DNA from: Trichoderma breve
Lineage: Eukaryota > Ascomycota > Sordariomycetes > Hypocreales > Hypocreaceae
Assembly (NCBI RefSeq): GCF_028502605.1
Contig: NC_079234.1
Coordinates: 2,790,001-2,854,000, forward strand
Length of the DNA: 64,000 nucleotides
Direction of reading: 5' to 3'
Position numbers and translations under genes: made by a program. The notes beneath the pieces were generated by a model that saw only the letters and a program-made list of their open reading frames with translations, had not been told where the DNA came from and searched no databases. Below, piece by piece: positions 31,945-43,554 of the stretch (positions are counted from its first letter, which is position 1; each line of letters starts with the position of its first letter).

Positions 31945-34053
31945 TCAATCTTGGTAGTACATCTGACTGCTCTTGTTTCCATCCCAAGCTTGTCCCAGAT
32001 CCATAAGTTTCGTAACCACCGCCTCCCCCTCAGCTGAGCTTGGAGACACATTGATGAGCGAAATGCCATATTGAAGAATACCCATCAAATCATTCAAGAC
32101 CACTACCCCTTCGGCTTGACGGGTGAGAACAAGCATGTGCCGCTCACTCCAATTTGCATCGTTGAGGACAGGGTCTTCAGGGGTAATGTTGTCAATAGCG
32201 ATGATGGAGGGCTCAGGGGTAGCAGATATGTTCATTCTCGGGTCCACGTCCATGGAATCTCGCGGCCAGGGATCTTTTGGCGAGAACGGTGCTAGTTTAC
32301 CGTGGCTTGGGCTGGATCCAAGTGTAGCAGCCGCCCATAACGTCAAGATTGCTCTATATACGGCTGTCGACCACCACCAAGGTCGCGTATCGTCGTTGAT
32401 GGCGCGTAAATATCGGAGCGCTTGGCCGCAGTGGAAAATGGCGTCTTGGCGGTTGAAGATGCTTCTTTCGTTTTGGAGAGACTGCTGCCAGAAGCTGATG
32501 CTGAGACTCTCTCGGTTGGCGAGCCGCTCGATGTCGGCGAAGTTGGCTACGAGGTTGAGACATGTGAAATGATACAAGATCAAGGCTGGCGTAGTATCTT
32601 GAGTGTGGAGATTTTCGTTGTGGGATTCCATTGCTAGATTGTGCCACTCTTGGAGGAGTCTCTGCGTTTCTAGTAGAGTGGAATTTGCTGCGTCGGATAA
32701 GATTGGAGAATAGCTATGCTTTGCCCAAGAAAGTAGACTCTGCGAGTGGTGAACCAAAGCTTGCAGTGGGTGAAGAAGAAGCTGGAGATGCCGTGGTGGT
32801 ACTATTTTTGACAGGGTCCCTTGAAGGAAGTCTTTAAATAATTGATTCAAGGTAGGACGAAACTCAAAGTCGAGTGCTTCTTCTGTTTTAATGTCGGCAT
32901 ATAGACCGTCTAGAAGATATAAATCGCTAGTTTGCGAGAGGTTTTTCGTGTCCCATGGAAGCTTGGGATCGGGGAGAGGCTGTTCCAAGTCGCATGCGGA
33001 AATGGTCTGCTCAGTATCGTGAAAGAGGCTCAGCTCGTGATCCAATTTGACCCAGTGATATAATAATCTACGTAAATGGTTAACATCTGTCACCCAAGTT
33101 GCCATAAAGACATACCTATCGCGAGCTGAGTATCGGCTCTTCGCCTTTGGTTGTTGATGCAACTGCATCGATTCGCCCACCGCAAAGTGGCTATCAAATA
33201 GTCCCTTCTGTCTAAGCTTCTTTATCCAATTCTTTGCACAGGATAAATTTGGAACTTCTTCTGAATGCGGTAGGTTGGGAGCGCTGCAGATGTCGAGCCC
33301 GGATTTTTGACCGCTCCGTAAGAAGCTAGAAGTGTCTTCACGGGCATCTGGCGAATGGACCAGACTAGCATAATCTTTTATTTTCGGTAAGTATGATACT
33401 TCGAATAGAGGATTCGAGCTATTGTGGTCGTTGAGTAGGGTGTTTGGATAGTATCGATGGCCTTTCGGTATCCTCATCGAGATGTCGTTGTTGAGGAGGT
33501 CAAGGTTGGTAGAAAACTCGGAAAAGATAGGAATGGGCGAGTTTTGCTTGTTCTCAAAGGCATTCCGGTTATCTGAATAAGATGGGCTGCCACCCAATGA
33601 TGGAGCAGCGACAGAGTAGCCAGATAATGGCGAAAGGGGGTTGAGGATATCCCAGAGACTATCATCCTGTTGATCTGCATCTCCACGTATGCGCTGTGAG
33701 GAATCTTGAGCAGTGTTTTCAGGATAGTGGCCTACATCAAAGGAAAAGGAAGTCTTTTGAAATGGCTGTGACCCAAAGCAGAAGCCGGCTAACTGACTCT
33801 TTGTCGACGAGGATGTCGCTTGTGCTGCCCGGATCGCAGCCTTGGATGCTCGCCGGGCATATCTGGCGGTGCATTGTAGGTTCTTATCGATACATCTCGA
33901 GCAAGGGATCTTCTTGTCGCAGCCAGTCTTTGCGCTTGCGCAGTTTTGACAGGCGATGAGTGTGCGTCCAGAGATATAGGGGCTGGCGGCAGTTCCAGAT
34001 GAGGGCTCGGTATAGTCTCCCGGTCTGTGAAGCGTCATAGTGTAACTTTGCAT
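31945..34053 (-). CDS. Zn2Cys6 fungal transcription factor
   Basis: Reads as one open frame of 702 residues, or 686 if the likely intron at 33068-33115 is removed. The DNA-binding cluster near residues 35-57 is C-x2-C-x6-C-x5-C-x2-C-x6-C (CQNC, C at DKK, CSRC, final C before TARYARR), with a basic stretch after it. There is no clear coiled-coil dimerisation helix. The C-terminal half is helical, with Trp-rich segments (DTRPWWWSTAVYRAILTLWAA) as in the middle homology region of such regulators. The family binds CGG-containing sites as nuclear regulators of metabolism. No biosynthetic cluster adjoins it, so its targets cannot be guessed. The 48-bp segment has GTATGT at its donor end and CGTAG at its acceptor, is a multiple of three and has no stop. 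Confidence 0.9.
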   Translation of the reverse strand: MQSYTMTLHRPGDYTEPSSGTAASPYISGRTLIACQNCASAKTGCDKKIPCSRCIDKNLQCTARYARRASKAAIRAAQATSSSTKSQLAGFCFGSQPFQKTSFSFDVGHYPENTAQDSSQRIRGDADQQDDSLWDILNPLSPLSGYSVAAPSLGGSPSYSDNRNAFENKQNSPIPIFSEFSTNLDLLNNDISMRIPKGHRYYPNTLLNDHNSSNPLFEVSYLPKIKDYASLVHSPDAREDTSSFLRSGQKSGLDICSAPNLPHSEEVPNLSCAKNWIKKLRQKGLFDSHFAVGESMQLHQQPKAKSRYSARDRYVFMATWVTDVNHLRRLLYHWVKLDHELSLFHDTEQTISACDLEQPLPDPKLPWDTKNLSQTSDLYLLDGLYADIKTEEALDFEFRPTLNQLFKDFLQGTLSKIVPPRHLQLLLHPLQALVHHSQSLLSWAKHSYSPILSDAANSTLLETQRLLQEWHNLAMESHNENLHTQDTTPALILYHFTCLNLVANFADIERLANRESLSISFWQQSLQNERSIFNRQDAIFHCGQALRYLRAINDDTRPWWWSTAVYRAILTLWAAATLGSSPSHGKLAPFSPKDPWPRDSMDVDPRMNISATPEPSIIAIDNITPEDPVLNDANWSERHMLVLTRQAEGVVVLNDLMGILQYGISLINVSPSSAEGEAVVTKLMDLGQAWDGNKSSQMYYQD

Positions 34054-36616
34054 CCGGAGTTTTGAATCAGAGGAAACGAGTTATAGGTCAAGAAATATGA
34101 GTGAACACGAAAGATGGCAACTCATTTAGCGGTCAGGATATCCTCGCAAGGGGATAAGAGTCTTCTGAAAAGCACCGCTGTGGCTCACCAATTTCATAGT
34201 TAGGAACGATTCTGCGAAGTATGGCTATAGATAGAATTCAAAGAGGTCTAAAGTGGCTAATTAGTCTTTGTCGGTAATGGAACAAAGCACCAGGCCTGAA
34301 AGAAAGCCTGGTTTGCAACAACCTCTTTGTTCCTCCTTGTTTGTGTTGCTCGTCAGCAGTGCCGAGAGCAGCTAAGAGAGTTTATGTTAACCGATTCAAG
34401 AAGGTGTCGCGAAGAAGCCACTTCTGTATACGACAGCTGAGAAAAGAAGGATGATTCTTGTGGACAATGAAGTTTAGTTGTGTTGCGCGTACGTCTCTAG
34501 TATAGGCTCGTCCGTATTGCGTGAAGGGGACTAATGACTGGCTAAAGGAAGCTCGGTGTGTATGATTTAATCGACGTGAAACCGCCATACGGCATGATCT
34601 CTACAGGAAGGTACAGTTTTGAAACGGTTGTTGACATCTGGTAGATGATGATAAACACGCTTTCAGAGAATGAGCACAGGTGCCCAGTCCGACACTGGAG
34701 AAAGAAGCGGCTACGGTATTAGATTTGCGGTGTGTAAGGGAGACCCTTATATCTCTGGGTAGCTATTTGGCGACTTGCTGCAGCTGTTGACTTCGTTCGT
34801 TGGCAAACAGAATCGGACATTGACGACGAGCCTTTTCATGATAAGGGGAAAGGCTAGGCACCACTAAAAAGATAACATAGAACAGGGGCAAGTCTTTTTG
34901 AAGGTGACAGATTCCCTGCAGCCGGTCGAGGTAAGAAAATTGAACGGACACCAATGGTTTTGCCTAGGTATTCCGTTCTGTATTGGTCGTATATCAATTC
35001 AAAAAGAGGCAATCTCAACTGTACAGCCAGGACTGGCGTTGGCCCAGAAGTTGAGAGTTTCAAACATGATCAGGATGCTGATTCACGGTAGCATCCCGTA
35101 TTTGTAATGAACCCATTCGATTTCGCCATCATACACTTGCTTATGAATGAGCAGAAGTCAACCATGCTGGATTTTGATACTCTGTACAATCTTGACTTGT
35201 GTGAGGCAAGCTGCATCTGATGTGCAAACTATGCACTCCTATGCAAGCCAGGCTGGCCAAGTGTTGGTGTCTGGGAGCCTTCTTCTGTTAGTGCTGTGAT
35301 CTCTGAAGAAAGTATACGAGTGGTTATTTTAGGCTTCCATGATTGTCTCACATATAATATCCCGTATAGCTAGGCGGCCACGACTGTGAAACTGTGCGAC
35401 CGTTGATATACGTGTTCTGGCTGACGTGTGGTTTGAAGGCAAACCTGAATCCACAAGACTAAGCATGTTGTTGACCCAGCAGCTAGCCGATCTCTGGGGT
35501 GTCGTCTTCGTCGAATCTTCTGCGGTCTGCGTTCGTCTGGCTTTGGACAGCGTAATGTGGCAGCGTTTTGGGATGCGACTTAAATACAGCATTGCTGCCC
35601 ATCTGGTTGTTTCACAGATTGCATAGATTGGGCAGTTTGAAAATTCAGCCTAGTTTGTATTTATATTTGCGCCTCGATAACCTCAAGACGGATAACCGTG
35701 ATGAGTCGAAAGACGGATGGACAGTTGCTGTGCATTATTCCAGATTGCTCGGCGTGAAGTCCAGTCCTTGACTCTCAAAGATGCAAGGATGTAGAATTAG
35801 GATATCTGCAGTCTGGAATACGCCGGCAACGCGTCACTGGATATAAATCCTTGATGGAAGTGGAGGGCCTTGAAGATCTTGAAGCGGTGCGACTTATGCC
35901 CCTCTGAACTTGACGAGGGGGTTGAATGTTGAATGGCTCGACGATTCAAGATCCGACTTCTAGCTTCGTGTGAGAGCCCATGATTCTTAGATGACCAATT
36001 GTTAGCATAGAGAAATCATGAAAATAATGGATTTATTACATGACTTGTGGTACGCTGCGTTGCGTTGAAATTGGGAGTGGCAGATGATTAGACTCTGTGC
36101 TTCACCCTCAGCTCTCGCTCGCATCTTGTAAGTGAAGCGGTATTTGGGCCACGACGGATCGCGCCGAATGCAACCAATCCTTGAATGAAGAGGGGAAGAA
36201 TATACAACAGTGTGAAAATTAGAGAGCGAAGAATGGATGACTGTAGCTCTGAAGCACTCGGGCGTCTTGGGAGGTAAGAGTGGGAATCCGAATGGGAAGT
36301 AGAAGGATCCCTCCATACAATTTGTTGAGAAGGTAGAGTACCATCAGCCTGTACCTATACGCAAGCGCCAGTGCCCTGTTGCGCCATTGCTCAGGCTATT
36401 GCTACAGCGCCTTATTTAGTGGACGGGAACGATTACGCAGCTGATAAGCCGCTAGTTAGTTAGTACAGGCGAGATAAGCGAACAGCTTACTGGCCAAGCT
36501 GCTACCTTAGCTTGGTTGTATATCAGCGTCTCACCTTTTGGACAACTCACCACATGCATTGCCCATAACATCTACAAACTCGCCCGTGGGACGAAGCAGC
36601 GCAGCCTCGTCGCATC
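34054..36616. other. Divergent intergenic region, 2.6 kb
   Basis: Shared upstream region of the Zn2Cys6 gene (minus) and the TMEM19-like gene (plus). Only short frames. No RNA gene, repeat array or transposon end was recognised. Confidence 0.6.
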
Positions 36617-37878
36617 ATGAAGCTCGTCATTGCCGTTCCAGCAATTGCAGCCCTTGTGCTGAGGGCTTGGAAGAAGAAGTCTCTGACCCCCGCAGGTCTG
36701 GTAGCTGCTACGGTCACAGCTATTGCGCACGCCTATCACCCGTGGAATCTTCCTTTTGTCCTCCTGGTTGTCTTCTTTTTGGCTGGCACGCGAGTCACTC
36801 ATGTGAGTCAATGAGATCGATATAGTGGTCATGGCTGCGGCAAGAGGTGCTAACGATGGAACCAGGTCAAGGAAAATGTCAAGGCCTCGCTCACAATGAG
36901 TGCAAAGGGAACCTCAGGCGGCGAGGGTCCTCGAACGCATGTTCAAGGTAAGCAGATGAATTCCGCAAATGTCTGTGCATCTAGTTGCCGGGATGACGTT
37001 AATTTTTTGCCCAAGTCTTTGCCAATTCGCTTGTGGCATCCATCTTGTCCGTGCTCCACGCCAACCAGCTCTACGCTCGAGCTGCTGCCCTCAAGACTCC
37101 AGGTGCTCCGGAACCGAATGGATCAATGTGCTACTCATGGGGAGGCGATCTCTTCATCGTTGGTATTATTGCCAACTACGCTGCAGTTGCTGCCGACACG
37201 TTCAGTTCGGAGCTGGGCATCCTGTCTAAGAGCGAACCCCGCCTCATCACGTCGCTTACGCTGCGAAAGGTGCCCCGCGGCACAAATGGCGGGGTGACGT
37301 TATTGGGTTTGGGAGCTGGACTTTTAGGATCCCTTACAATTGTCACGTCTTCTATGCTATTCTTGCCAGTCTGCAACGAATTAACCGTTTCGAAGCGCGG
37401 AGGTGGTGACCCCTGGACGGCAGACAACAGGCGGCTATTTATGGGTTTCCTGGTCTTGTGGGGTACCCTCGGCAGCGTCTTGGACAGCTTTCTCGGAGCC
37501 ATCTTCCAACGTTCCGTGAAGGATGTGCGGACCGGAAAGATTGTTGAAGGTGATGGTGGCTCCCGAGTGCTGGTCTCTAGCGAAGCCGAGGGCTCAGATA
37601 AGCGGGCTGATATCAAGGCTTCATTGAAACACGCAGGGGGTGCGAGTGAATCAGCTGTTGATGAGTCGAGTGAAGCCACCGACAAGTTCGACCCCAAGAA
37701 CAAACATCGGAAACCTAGCTTTGGTGACGAGCAGCCCTCTCGTGTAGTCGAGAATGGCTGGGACTTGCTCGACAACAATGATGTTAACTTTCTCATGGCC
37801 GTAACCATGAGCGTTAGCGGAATGGCGGTAGCCAGCTGGTACTGGGGGCTTCCTTGGCAGAGCCTTCTTACCCCGTGA
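36617..37878 (+). CDS. TMEM19/DUF92 family integral membrane protein
   Basis: Exons 36617-36802, 36866-36947 and 37016-37878 give 376 residues. Introns are GTGAGT...GCTAAC...CCAG (36803-36865) and GTAAGC...CAAG (36948-37015). The first 65 residues hold two hydrophobic helices (VIAVPAIAALVL and NLPFVLLVVFFLAGTRV). Next come KASLTMSAKGTSGGEGPRTH and the conserved VFANSLVASILS. Further membrane segments are near 135-155, 190-215 and 235-255, with the block AADTFSSELGIL plus VPRGTNGGVTLLGL typical of DUF92. A Ser/Lys/Asp-rich hydrophilic insert (about 265-335) precedes a last helix. Function in fungi is not established. Plant and animal relatives are uncharacterised or linked to trafficking and isoprenoid metabolism. 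The family call is strong. Confidence 0.9.
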
Positions 37879-39643
37879 GGTAAGCAAGGTGGAAAGGGTT
37901 GACCATACAAATTGGCGATGCGTCTTGTGTTTCCTCTAATACTGAGCACATGGCACTGGGTGTAGTATCAAAATGTGTGTAGCACTGGCGAAGACCAGCC
38001 AGATGAGGGTTTTCACAACCTAATACATTTGTTAGAGATGCCTTACCCAACTGTTTTCACCAAGATGATCTGAAGTACTCTTTTGGCGCCACGCTGCTAA
38101 GTGAAATGGTGAACAATGATGAAGAGGAAATCGAAGCATGTGCAATTCCTGGTCCTTGTCCAAATTTGTTATACGGGTGCACTTGATTGGCTCGGACACG
38201 GGCTCGCGACGGTTATTACAAGCGAACAAAGAGCAGGGTCCGTCGGTAAAACGGTAAAAGACGGGCTGTCGCGCATGTTTAAATTGAAGAGTGTCTTTCT
38301 TTAATCATACGATTTTACCTATTCCGGTCTACGTTCTGCGGCTGAAAATGTTTGACATGGGTTCTCGTATATGATTCCGAAAACTTCAGCGAGGATCATG
38401 TTCAGTATAAACTAGCATGAACAATCATATACTCATGCATGAGTAACAAAAGAAATAATGTGTCTAAACTATTTTAAGATACTATCAACATCTGTTCAAA
38501 TTCGCAGCACCTGTATAAAGGACATGGTCTACCAGTCAATCCTTTCATCACCGCAACCCAGCCGCTTGGTTGGCATTTTCCTCTAGCAAATAGAACAGCG
38601 ATTGATGCCAACTCCACGCGAGATCCACAACGACAAGCCTTACAAATTGTTTTTTATTGCATTACCTGAACAATTGGACCGTAAAAATGGGACAATTCCA
38701 AGATGTATCGGTAGATGTGTTGCAGTGTCTCCATGGTTCGCACCCCAGATGATTAATTGACACTCACCCCCGGCCAGCTGAACATGATACATCAAAACAT
38801 CAAAGGCGTTATTGTTTCGCATCAACGCATAAACTTACTGAAAGAAGCCACACCAATGATTTCGTATGCGCCACAGGCGCCGCGGCAGTGGAACGGTTCA
38901 TCTTGTTTATTAGCGATATTTCGTATAGAATCCTTGGCGTCCTTTTCCCGGGGTCGTGGGTCAAGCCGAAATTAAAGGCAGCGACGCCATACAACAGACT
39001 ATGAAACACGCATATTCATGTGAAAAACTAAGCCATTCATTAGCTTCACGTGGTTTATATCGAATTACCGCCAACCCGGGTCCGAATATTAGGTAGGGGT
39101 GTAGGAGTTCCCCGGAATGCGGTCCGCTGCCCTCCTTTCCGCCTACGATCGCGATACTATATCTCACACCAAAATTCCTTTTTGCCCTTTGTCTTTAGTA
39201 TTTAAAATGCACCTCATCAATCATATAGTTTTGAACATAATTTCGACGTTTGTCAATTTGTTTTCAATGAATTTCTGCCAGCTGGCCAGCTGCTCGCCCG
39301 ATTTTGCACTCACCCACTGGCCCACACGTTGAAGGGACCCCCCCCCCCCCCCCCCCCCCTCCTCTGCTCTCTTCTCTGGCTGTCGTCCGTTTGCTTTACA
39401 ATGAATTGACGAAGAAGAAAAATTTTCATTGCTGCATATTTTTCATCCCTTCTTTTCCTTCCTTTTCCTTTTCTCTTTTCTTCAACCTTTGCTTCTTCCA
39501 TCTCAACCCCCTTCATCCCTCCTCCCTCGAGCTACAGGACCATCATCAGACGTCCTCAACACACTCTTTGCTTTTAATTAATCAATTCTTTTTTGGAAAG
39601 CCATAAAAAAAGAGAGAAGAGTAATTTCGAGTCGAGCCAAAAT
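37879..39643. other. Intergenic region and MFS gene leader
   Basis: AT-rich, with a 62-codon ATG-initiated frame at 38116-38304 that I cannot support by similarity. A 22-base C-run lies at 39338-39359, then a pyrimidine-rich leader of the transporter gene. Confidence 0.6.
39338..39359. repeat. Homopolymeric C tract
   Basis: Twenty-two consecutive C bases about 285 bases before the MFS start codon. Such tracts are length-unstable and error-prone in sequencing, so the exact count is uncertain. Confidence 0.85.
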
Positions 39644-41390
39644 ATGGAAAAGACGATGTCCCATCCCAGCCCCAAGGAGCACAAAAACAACCCCCTGGGT
39701 GCCCGCATCGAGATCCCGCCCGTCACGGCCAACATCACGGGAGGTCTCGACTCGCCAGTGACGTCCTTTGCTATAAGCGAGGAGACTAAAGTCGCTGAGG
39801 ATGACTTTGCTGCTGGCATCCCTGATGGCGGATTCAGAGCCTGGCTCGTGGTCGTTGGCGGCTTCTTGGATTTCGCTATTGCTTTTGGTGAGATCTTGTC
39901 CACATCTTTCTCTTTCTGCCTGAATTGGTCTAATATATCTATTATACAGGTCTTGTAAACTCTTTTGGAACATTTCAAGCTCGCTATGAGAGCGAGTGGA
40001 CTTGGCTCTCCACCTCAACCATCACTTGGATTGGTAGCATTCAGGTAAGCAAGAACACAAAGAGAGACTCCAACATCATGTTGTTCATTAAAGCAAAACA
40101 TAAAAAAGAAAAGTAAAGCAAAGTCAAGTCCATGCTAACTATTCCCTCCCTAATAACTAGCTCTTCATTCTCTTCCTCGGTGGCGCTGTCGTCGGTCCCA
40201 TCTTTGACAAATACGGCTCTCGCGCCCTCATGTTTTCTGGAACTGCCGTCTGTCTGCTTTCTTTTATTTGCTCCAGCTTTGCTACTCAGTTCTATCAATA
40301 TCTATTGGCTCAAGGAATCTTGCTTGGAATCGGTAATGCGTTGCTGTAAGTCGAAAATCTCCTTACTTCCATCTCAGAGATCAAACAAACTGACACGTCT
40401 TCTCCAAACGAAAGCTTTTACCCTGCTACTGGCGCCATCTCAGAGTGGTTCAACCACAAACGAGGTCTCGCCCTCGGCATCGCCCTCTCAGGCTCCTCCG
40501 TAGGCGGCATCTTCTGGCCCATCATCATCAACAAGCTCTTCACCGTCGTCTCCGCCCCGTGGGTGCACCGCATCATCGCCCTCATCTCCATCCCCGTCCT
40601 CCTCGCCGCCTGCTTCCTCGTCACGGAGCGCAAGGACGCCGCCGGCCATGACACCGAGGGCAACCGCGTCAAGCCATCGGAAAAGAACAGCAGCAGCATC
40701 CGCAAGGCCGTCGTCGAGGGGCGCTTCTTCGCCCTCTGCCTGTCGCTCTTCTTCATCTACGGCGGCATGCTCATCCCCTTCTACTACATCCCGCTCTTCG
40801 CCATCGAGCACGGCGTGGGCGCCACCATGGCCAACAACCTCCTAGCGATTGGATACGCCGGCTCCGTCGTCGGCCGCGTGGGAAGCGGTTGGATCGCGGA
40901 CCGCTTCGGCCGGTAAGTTTCCCCACTTGTCCCCGACCGAGCCCATTCCCGAGGACAACGGCTCCTAGCATCTCTGTCCGATTCTCCAAACTAACGCTGA
41001 TAAACCCGCAGATTTAATGTTTTATTCATAATGGGCGTCTTGACCGCCGTAATCACCTTTTGCTGGGGCGCCATGACCACGCTCAGCGGCATGATGGCCT
41101 TTGCCGTCCTCTTCGGCCTCTTCTCCGGCGGCCTCATCCCTCTGGGCTCGGCCTGCGTCGCACAAACTACCCCAGACATGGGCCACATTGGCCTACGCAT
41201 CGGCTTCATGATGGCCTTTGCATCGTTCAGCGCTCTGTCGGGCGGCCCTGCCAGCGGTGCCATCAAAGACGCGACCATCTCCTGGTTCGCCGTCTTTTCC
41301 TTTTCCGCCTCGCTTACTCTTTTCGGAGCACTGATGCTCCTTGGAGTGCGACTGTGGTGGCAGCCTTTGGGAGGAAAAGCCATCTTCTAA
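39644..41390 (+). CDS. MFS transporter, monocarboxylate (MCT/SLC16-like) type
   Basis: Five exons (39644-39887, 39950-40044, 40161-40345, 40415-40912, 41012-41390) join in frame to 466 residues. Donors are GTGAGA, GTAAGC, GTAAGT and GTAAGT. The start is the ATG at 39644; a second Met follows at codon 5. After a hydrophilic 65-residue N-terminus comes the MCT signature PDGGFRAWLVVVGGF. Twelve membrane spans follow, with the MFS motif-A-like loop GPIFDKYGSRALMF between TM2 and TM3 and a hydrophilic centre after TERKDAAGHD. GVGATMANNLLAIGYAGSVV and GWIADRFGR mark the start of the second half. The family moves monocarboxylates and other small metabolites across the plasma membrane with protons. 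The substrate cannot be read from sequence. Confidence 0.93.
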
Positions 41391-42174
41391 TGTATTTCTT
41401 GTTGATTGCAATTGTGGGCTTGCGATGTTGAATTTCTAATTTTTGCAAAATCTACATCTACTCACATTGCACACGGTTCCCGGCGCTGGGAGGTTTTATG
41501 AAATGGCCAGATACGGATGTCATAAAGGCGTTTGGCCATGCAGATTTAGTGCTGTTCATTTACAGCAACATGCAAAGGAAAAGTCAACAAGGGGAAAATA
41601 ATAAGGACTGGTAATGAGATAATGACGGTAATGAACAAGGTATGAATGATTCTATAGATTATGATCACTAGAGGTAGCAATAGCAATCCCAATTATTAAA
41701 CAAAACTGCGGTGTCCGCTTCACTGACTGTCTCATGTATGCGATCACTTCTCACGGCTGAACTTATTTCCCCTCTCATCTTTTATAATTGAAACATCTAT
41801 TGATACTACCTAAAATGGAAACTAAACTTTGAATTCATTTTATTGGTATACAGCAGCAAAACACTAACAAAAAGCCCAACCTAATTCATCTCGCCGTCGC
41901 CAATCACTACCATGTCTGTAGTAGAATAATGAGAGCTCTGTTGTGCTCTGAATGACCATTATTCCGATTCTAACGAGTCAGTCGTTACGTAACCCATATT
42001 CAAAAAGAAGAGAAAAGAAGAAGAAGAAGAAGAAGAACAATAGGCCATAAAATGATGATAGGGAGCGAGGGGGAGAAAACACCCATCTGCAGTGGCTCTC
42101 TGGCTCTCATGTGCTTCGCAGAGGAACCGAAGAAAGAACATTCTGAAAACAACCCATGCTCATATGTCAATGGA
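41391..42174. other. Intergenic region between convergent genes
   Basis: 3' flanks of the MFS and IFRD genes. AT-rich, with a short AAG repeat at 42016-42033. Nothing else was seen. Confidence 0.65.
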
Positions 42175-43554
42175 CTACCTCTTCCGGCCTTTTGACGGTT
42201 TCTGGAGTGGTGAGTAGTCTTGTATGAATTGTGCATCCTCCAAGCATTCTATTACAACCGGGTTGATGAAGACGTGATTTTGAAGTCCGCCCTTGAAGAT
42301 AATCCTCATAAGGCTTGTTCTGAAGTAGAGAGACCAAGTATCAATCTTGGCCACGTGGTTACCCAACCTCAGCTTGCATCGATAACCGTACTCTGCTTGT
42401 CCGTCATCAGTGCGCTGTGAGACGGGCACATGCTCACCCTTTTCGGGAATGTAGAGGGCGGTAGAGTAAAAAGGGCCAACACCCCTCTCGAGAGAGGTCA
42501 CGACGCTCATCAGATTTTCTCGCAGACTCCGACGGTGCTTTCTCGATACCGATTTGGCACTGAGCTTGGCTAGTTCACCCATGCGGCCAGCCAACCTTTG
42601 CGGATCATACTGGAGCTGGAACGGCTCGCCTGTTTCTTCAACGTGGTTCCGCGACGCCTCAAAAATGAGGGCAATGCAGCCACCGGCATTGGACTGAATC
42701 TCCACATCATCACTATCAAGCTGATCCACAAACGCATCCATGGCCATATCGGCAAAGTCGGAAAAGTCCGCCACATGGCTGGCAACATAGCACCATCCTT
42801 GGAGAGCGGCTGCGACGATTACGGCATTGTCATGGGCCTCGATGTGCTCTCCGTCGGTCCGTACAATCTCGACAAGGAACTCCATGATTTCCAGAGCAGC
42901 CTCCTCTAGGCCGCCAGCATAGAGCACTGTAAGACAAAGTGCATATATCGCATAGACACGACAATCATCGTCATCATCGTCTGTCATTATCTGTTTGAGA
43001 ATCTTTTGTGCGCCATCAAAAATCTCCAGGGACCCGACCGTTCCGATTGTGAGGCAGTAGGCGTGCAGGCTTAGTAGTCGTTCCTTGGCGGTAGCAGCAC
43101 GATTTGAATCGTGAAGGAAAAGCTCTGCCAGCTCACCCGAGGCATCGTCTAGCCAGAGGTGGGTATCAGCGGTATAATGGTTTCGAATCGTTTTGATGTA
43201 AACGCTGAGGAAATATTCTCGCATCTCGCCGTTGTTGTGTTTTCGATCTCGAAGGCCTTCTATGAGAGCCCTTGTATCGAAAACGAGAGCGTCGGGCTCT
43301 TCGGGTGTGTCGTCGTGGGATCCGCCGGAGTAAACGCTTGACGCCATGTCGTCCAATTCAAAATCGCCATCATCGTCGCTGACATCGGATGTGACGCGAC
43401 TGTGGGCGGCAGAATTGGTGGGCGATGCCAATAGGGAAGGCAGAGGAGAGCCCCGCGGCGTGTTGCTTCCGGATGCACGACCGGACTTGATAGCCTTCTT
43501 GGAGACGGTTTTGCCGTTGCCCTTGAGGGCCTTGACTCGAGCGTGGTTCATCAT
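42175..43554 (-). CDS. Interferon-related developmental regulator (IFRD) family protein
   Basis: Single exon of 459 residues. The N-terminus is basic and Ser-rich (KGNGKTVSKKAIKSGRASGS). Residues about 90-340 are an ARM/HEAT-like helical array with family landmarks: ALIEGLRDRKHNNGEMREYF, RLLSLHAYCLTIGTVGSLEI and DNAVIVAAALQGWCYVAS. The C-terminal IFRD domain follows (ENLMSVVTSLERG, then LRLGNHVAKIDTWSLYFRTS and MRIIFKGGLQNHVF), ending in basic KPSKGRKR. Animal IFRD1 and IFRD2 act in transcription control, and IFRD2 binds inactive ribosomes. In fungi the role is little studied, so a ribosome link is only an analogy. The first of two adjacent Met codons was taken as start. Confidence 0.93.
   Translation of the reverse strand: MMNHARVKALKGNGKTVSKKAIKSGRASGSNTPRGSPLPSLLASPTNSAAHSRVTSDVSDDDGDFELDDMASSVYSGGSHDDTPEEPDALVFDTRALIEGLRDRKHNNGEMREYFLSVYIKTIRNHYTADTHLWLDDASGELAELFLHDSNRAATAKERLLSLHAYCLTIGTVGSLEIFDGAQKILKQIMTDDDDDDCRVYAIYALCLTVLYAGGLEEAALEIMEFLVEIVRTDGEHIEAHDNAVIVAAALQGWCYVASHVADFSDFADMAMDAFVDQLDSDDVEIQSNAGGCIALIFEASRNHVEETGEPFQLQYDPQRLAGRMGELAKLSAKSVSRKHRRSLRENLMSVVTSLERGVGPFYSTALYIPEKGEHVPVSQRTDDGQAEYGYRCKLRLGNHVAKIDTWSLYFRTSLMRIIFKGGLQNHVFINPVVIECLEDAQFIQDYSPLQKPSKGRKR

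Noticed and set aside
38116..38304. 62-codon ATG frame after the TMEM19-like gene
   Set aside because: Sequence is plausible, but there is no similarity, no leader signal and it lies in an AT-rich 3' flank.
39304..39606. Poly-proline frame over the C tract
   Set aside because: Artefact of the C homopolymer and the pyrimidine-rich leader of the MFS gene.
42016..42033. Short AAG run near the IFRD gene end
   Set aside because: Ordinary microsatellite in an untranslated region.
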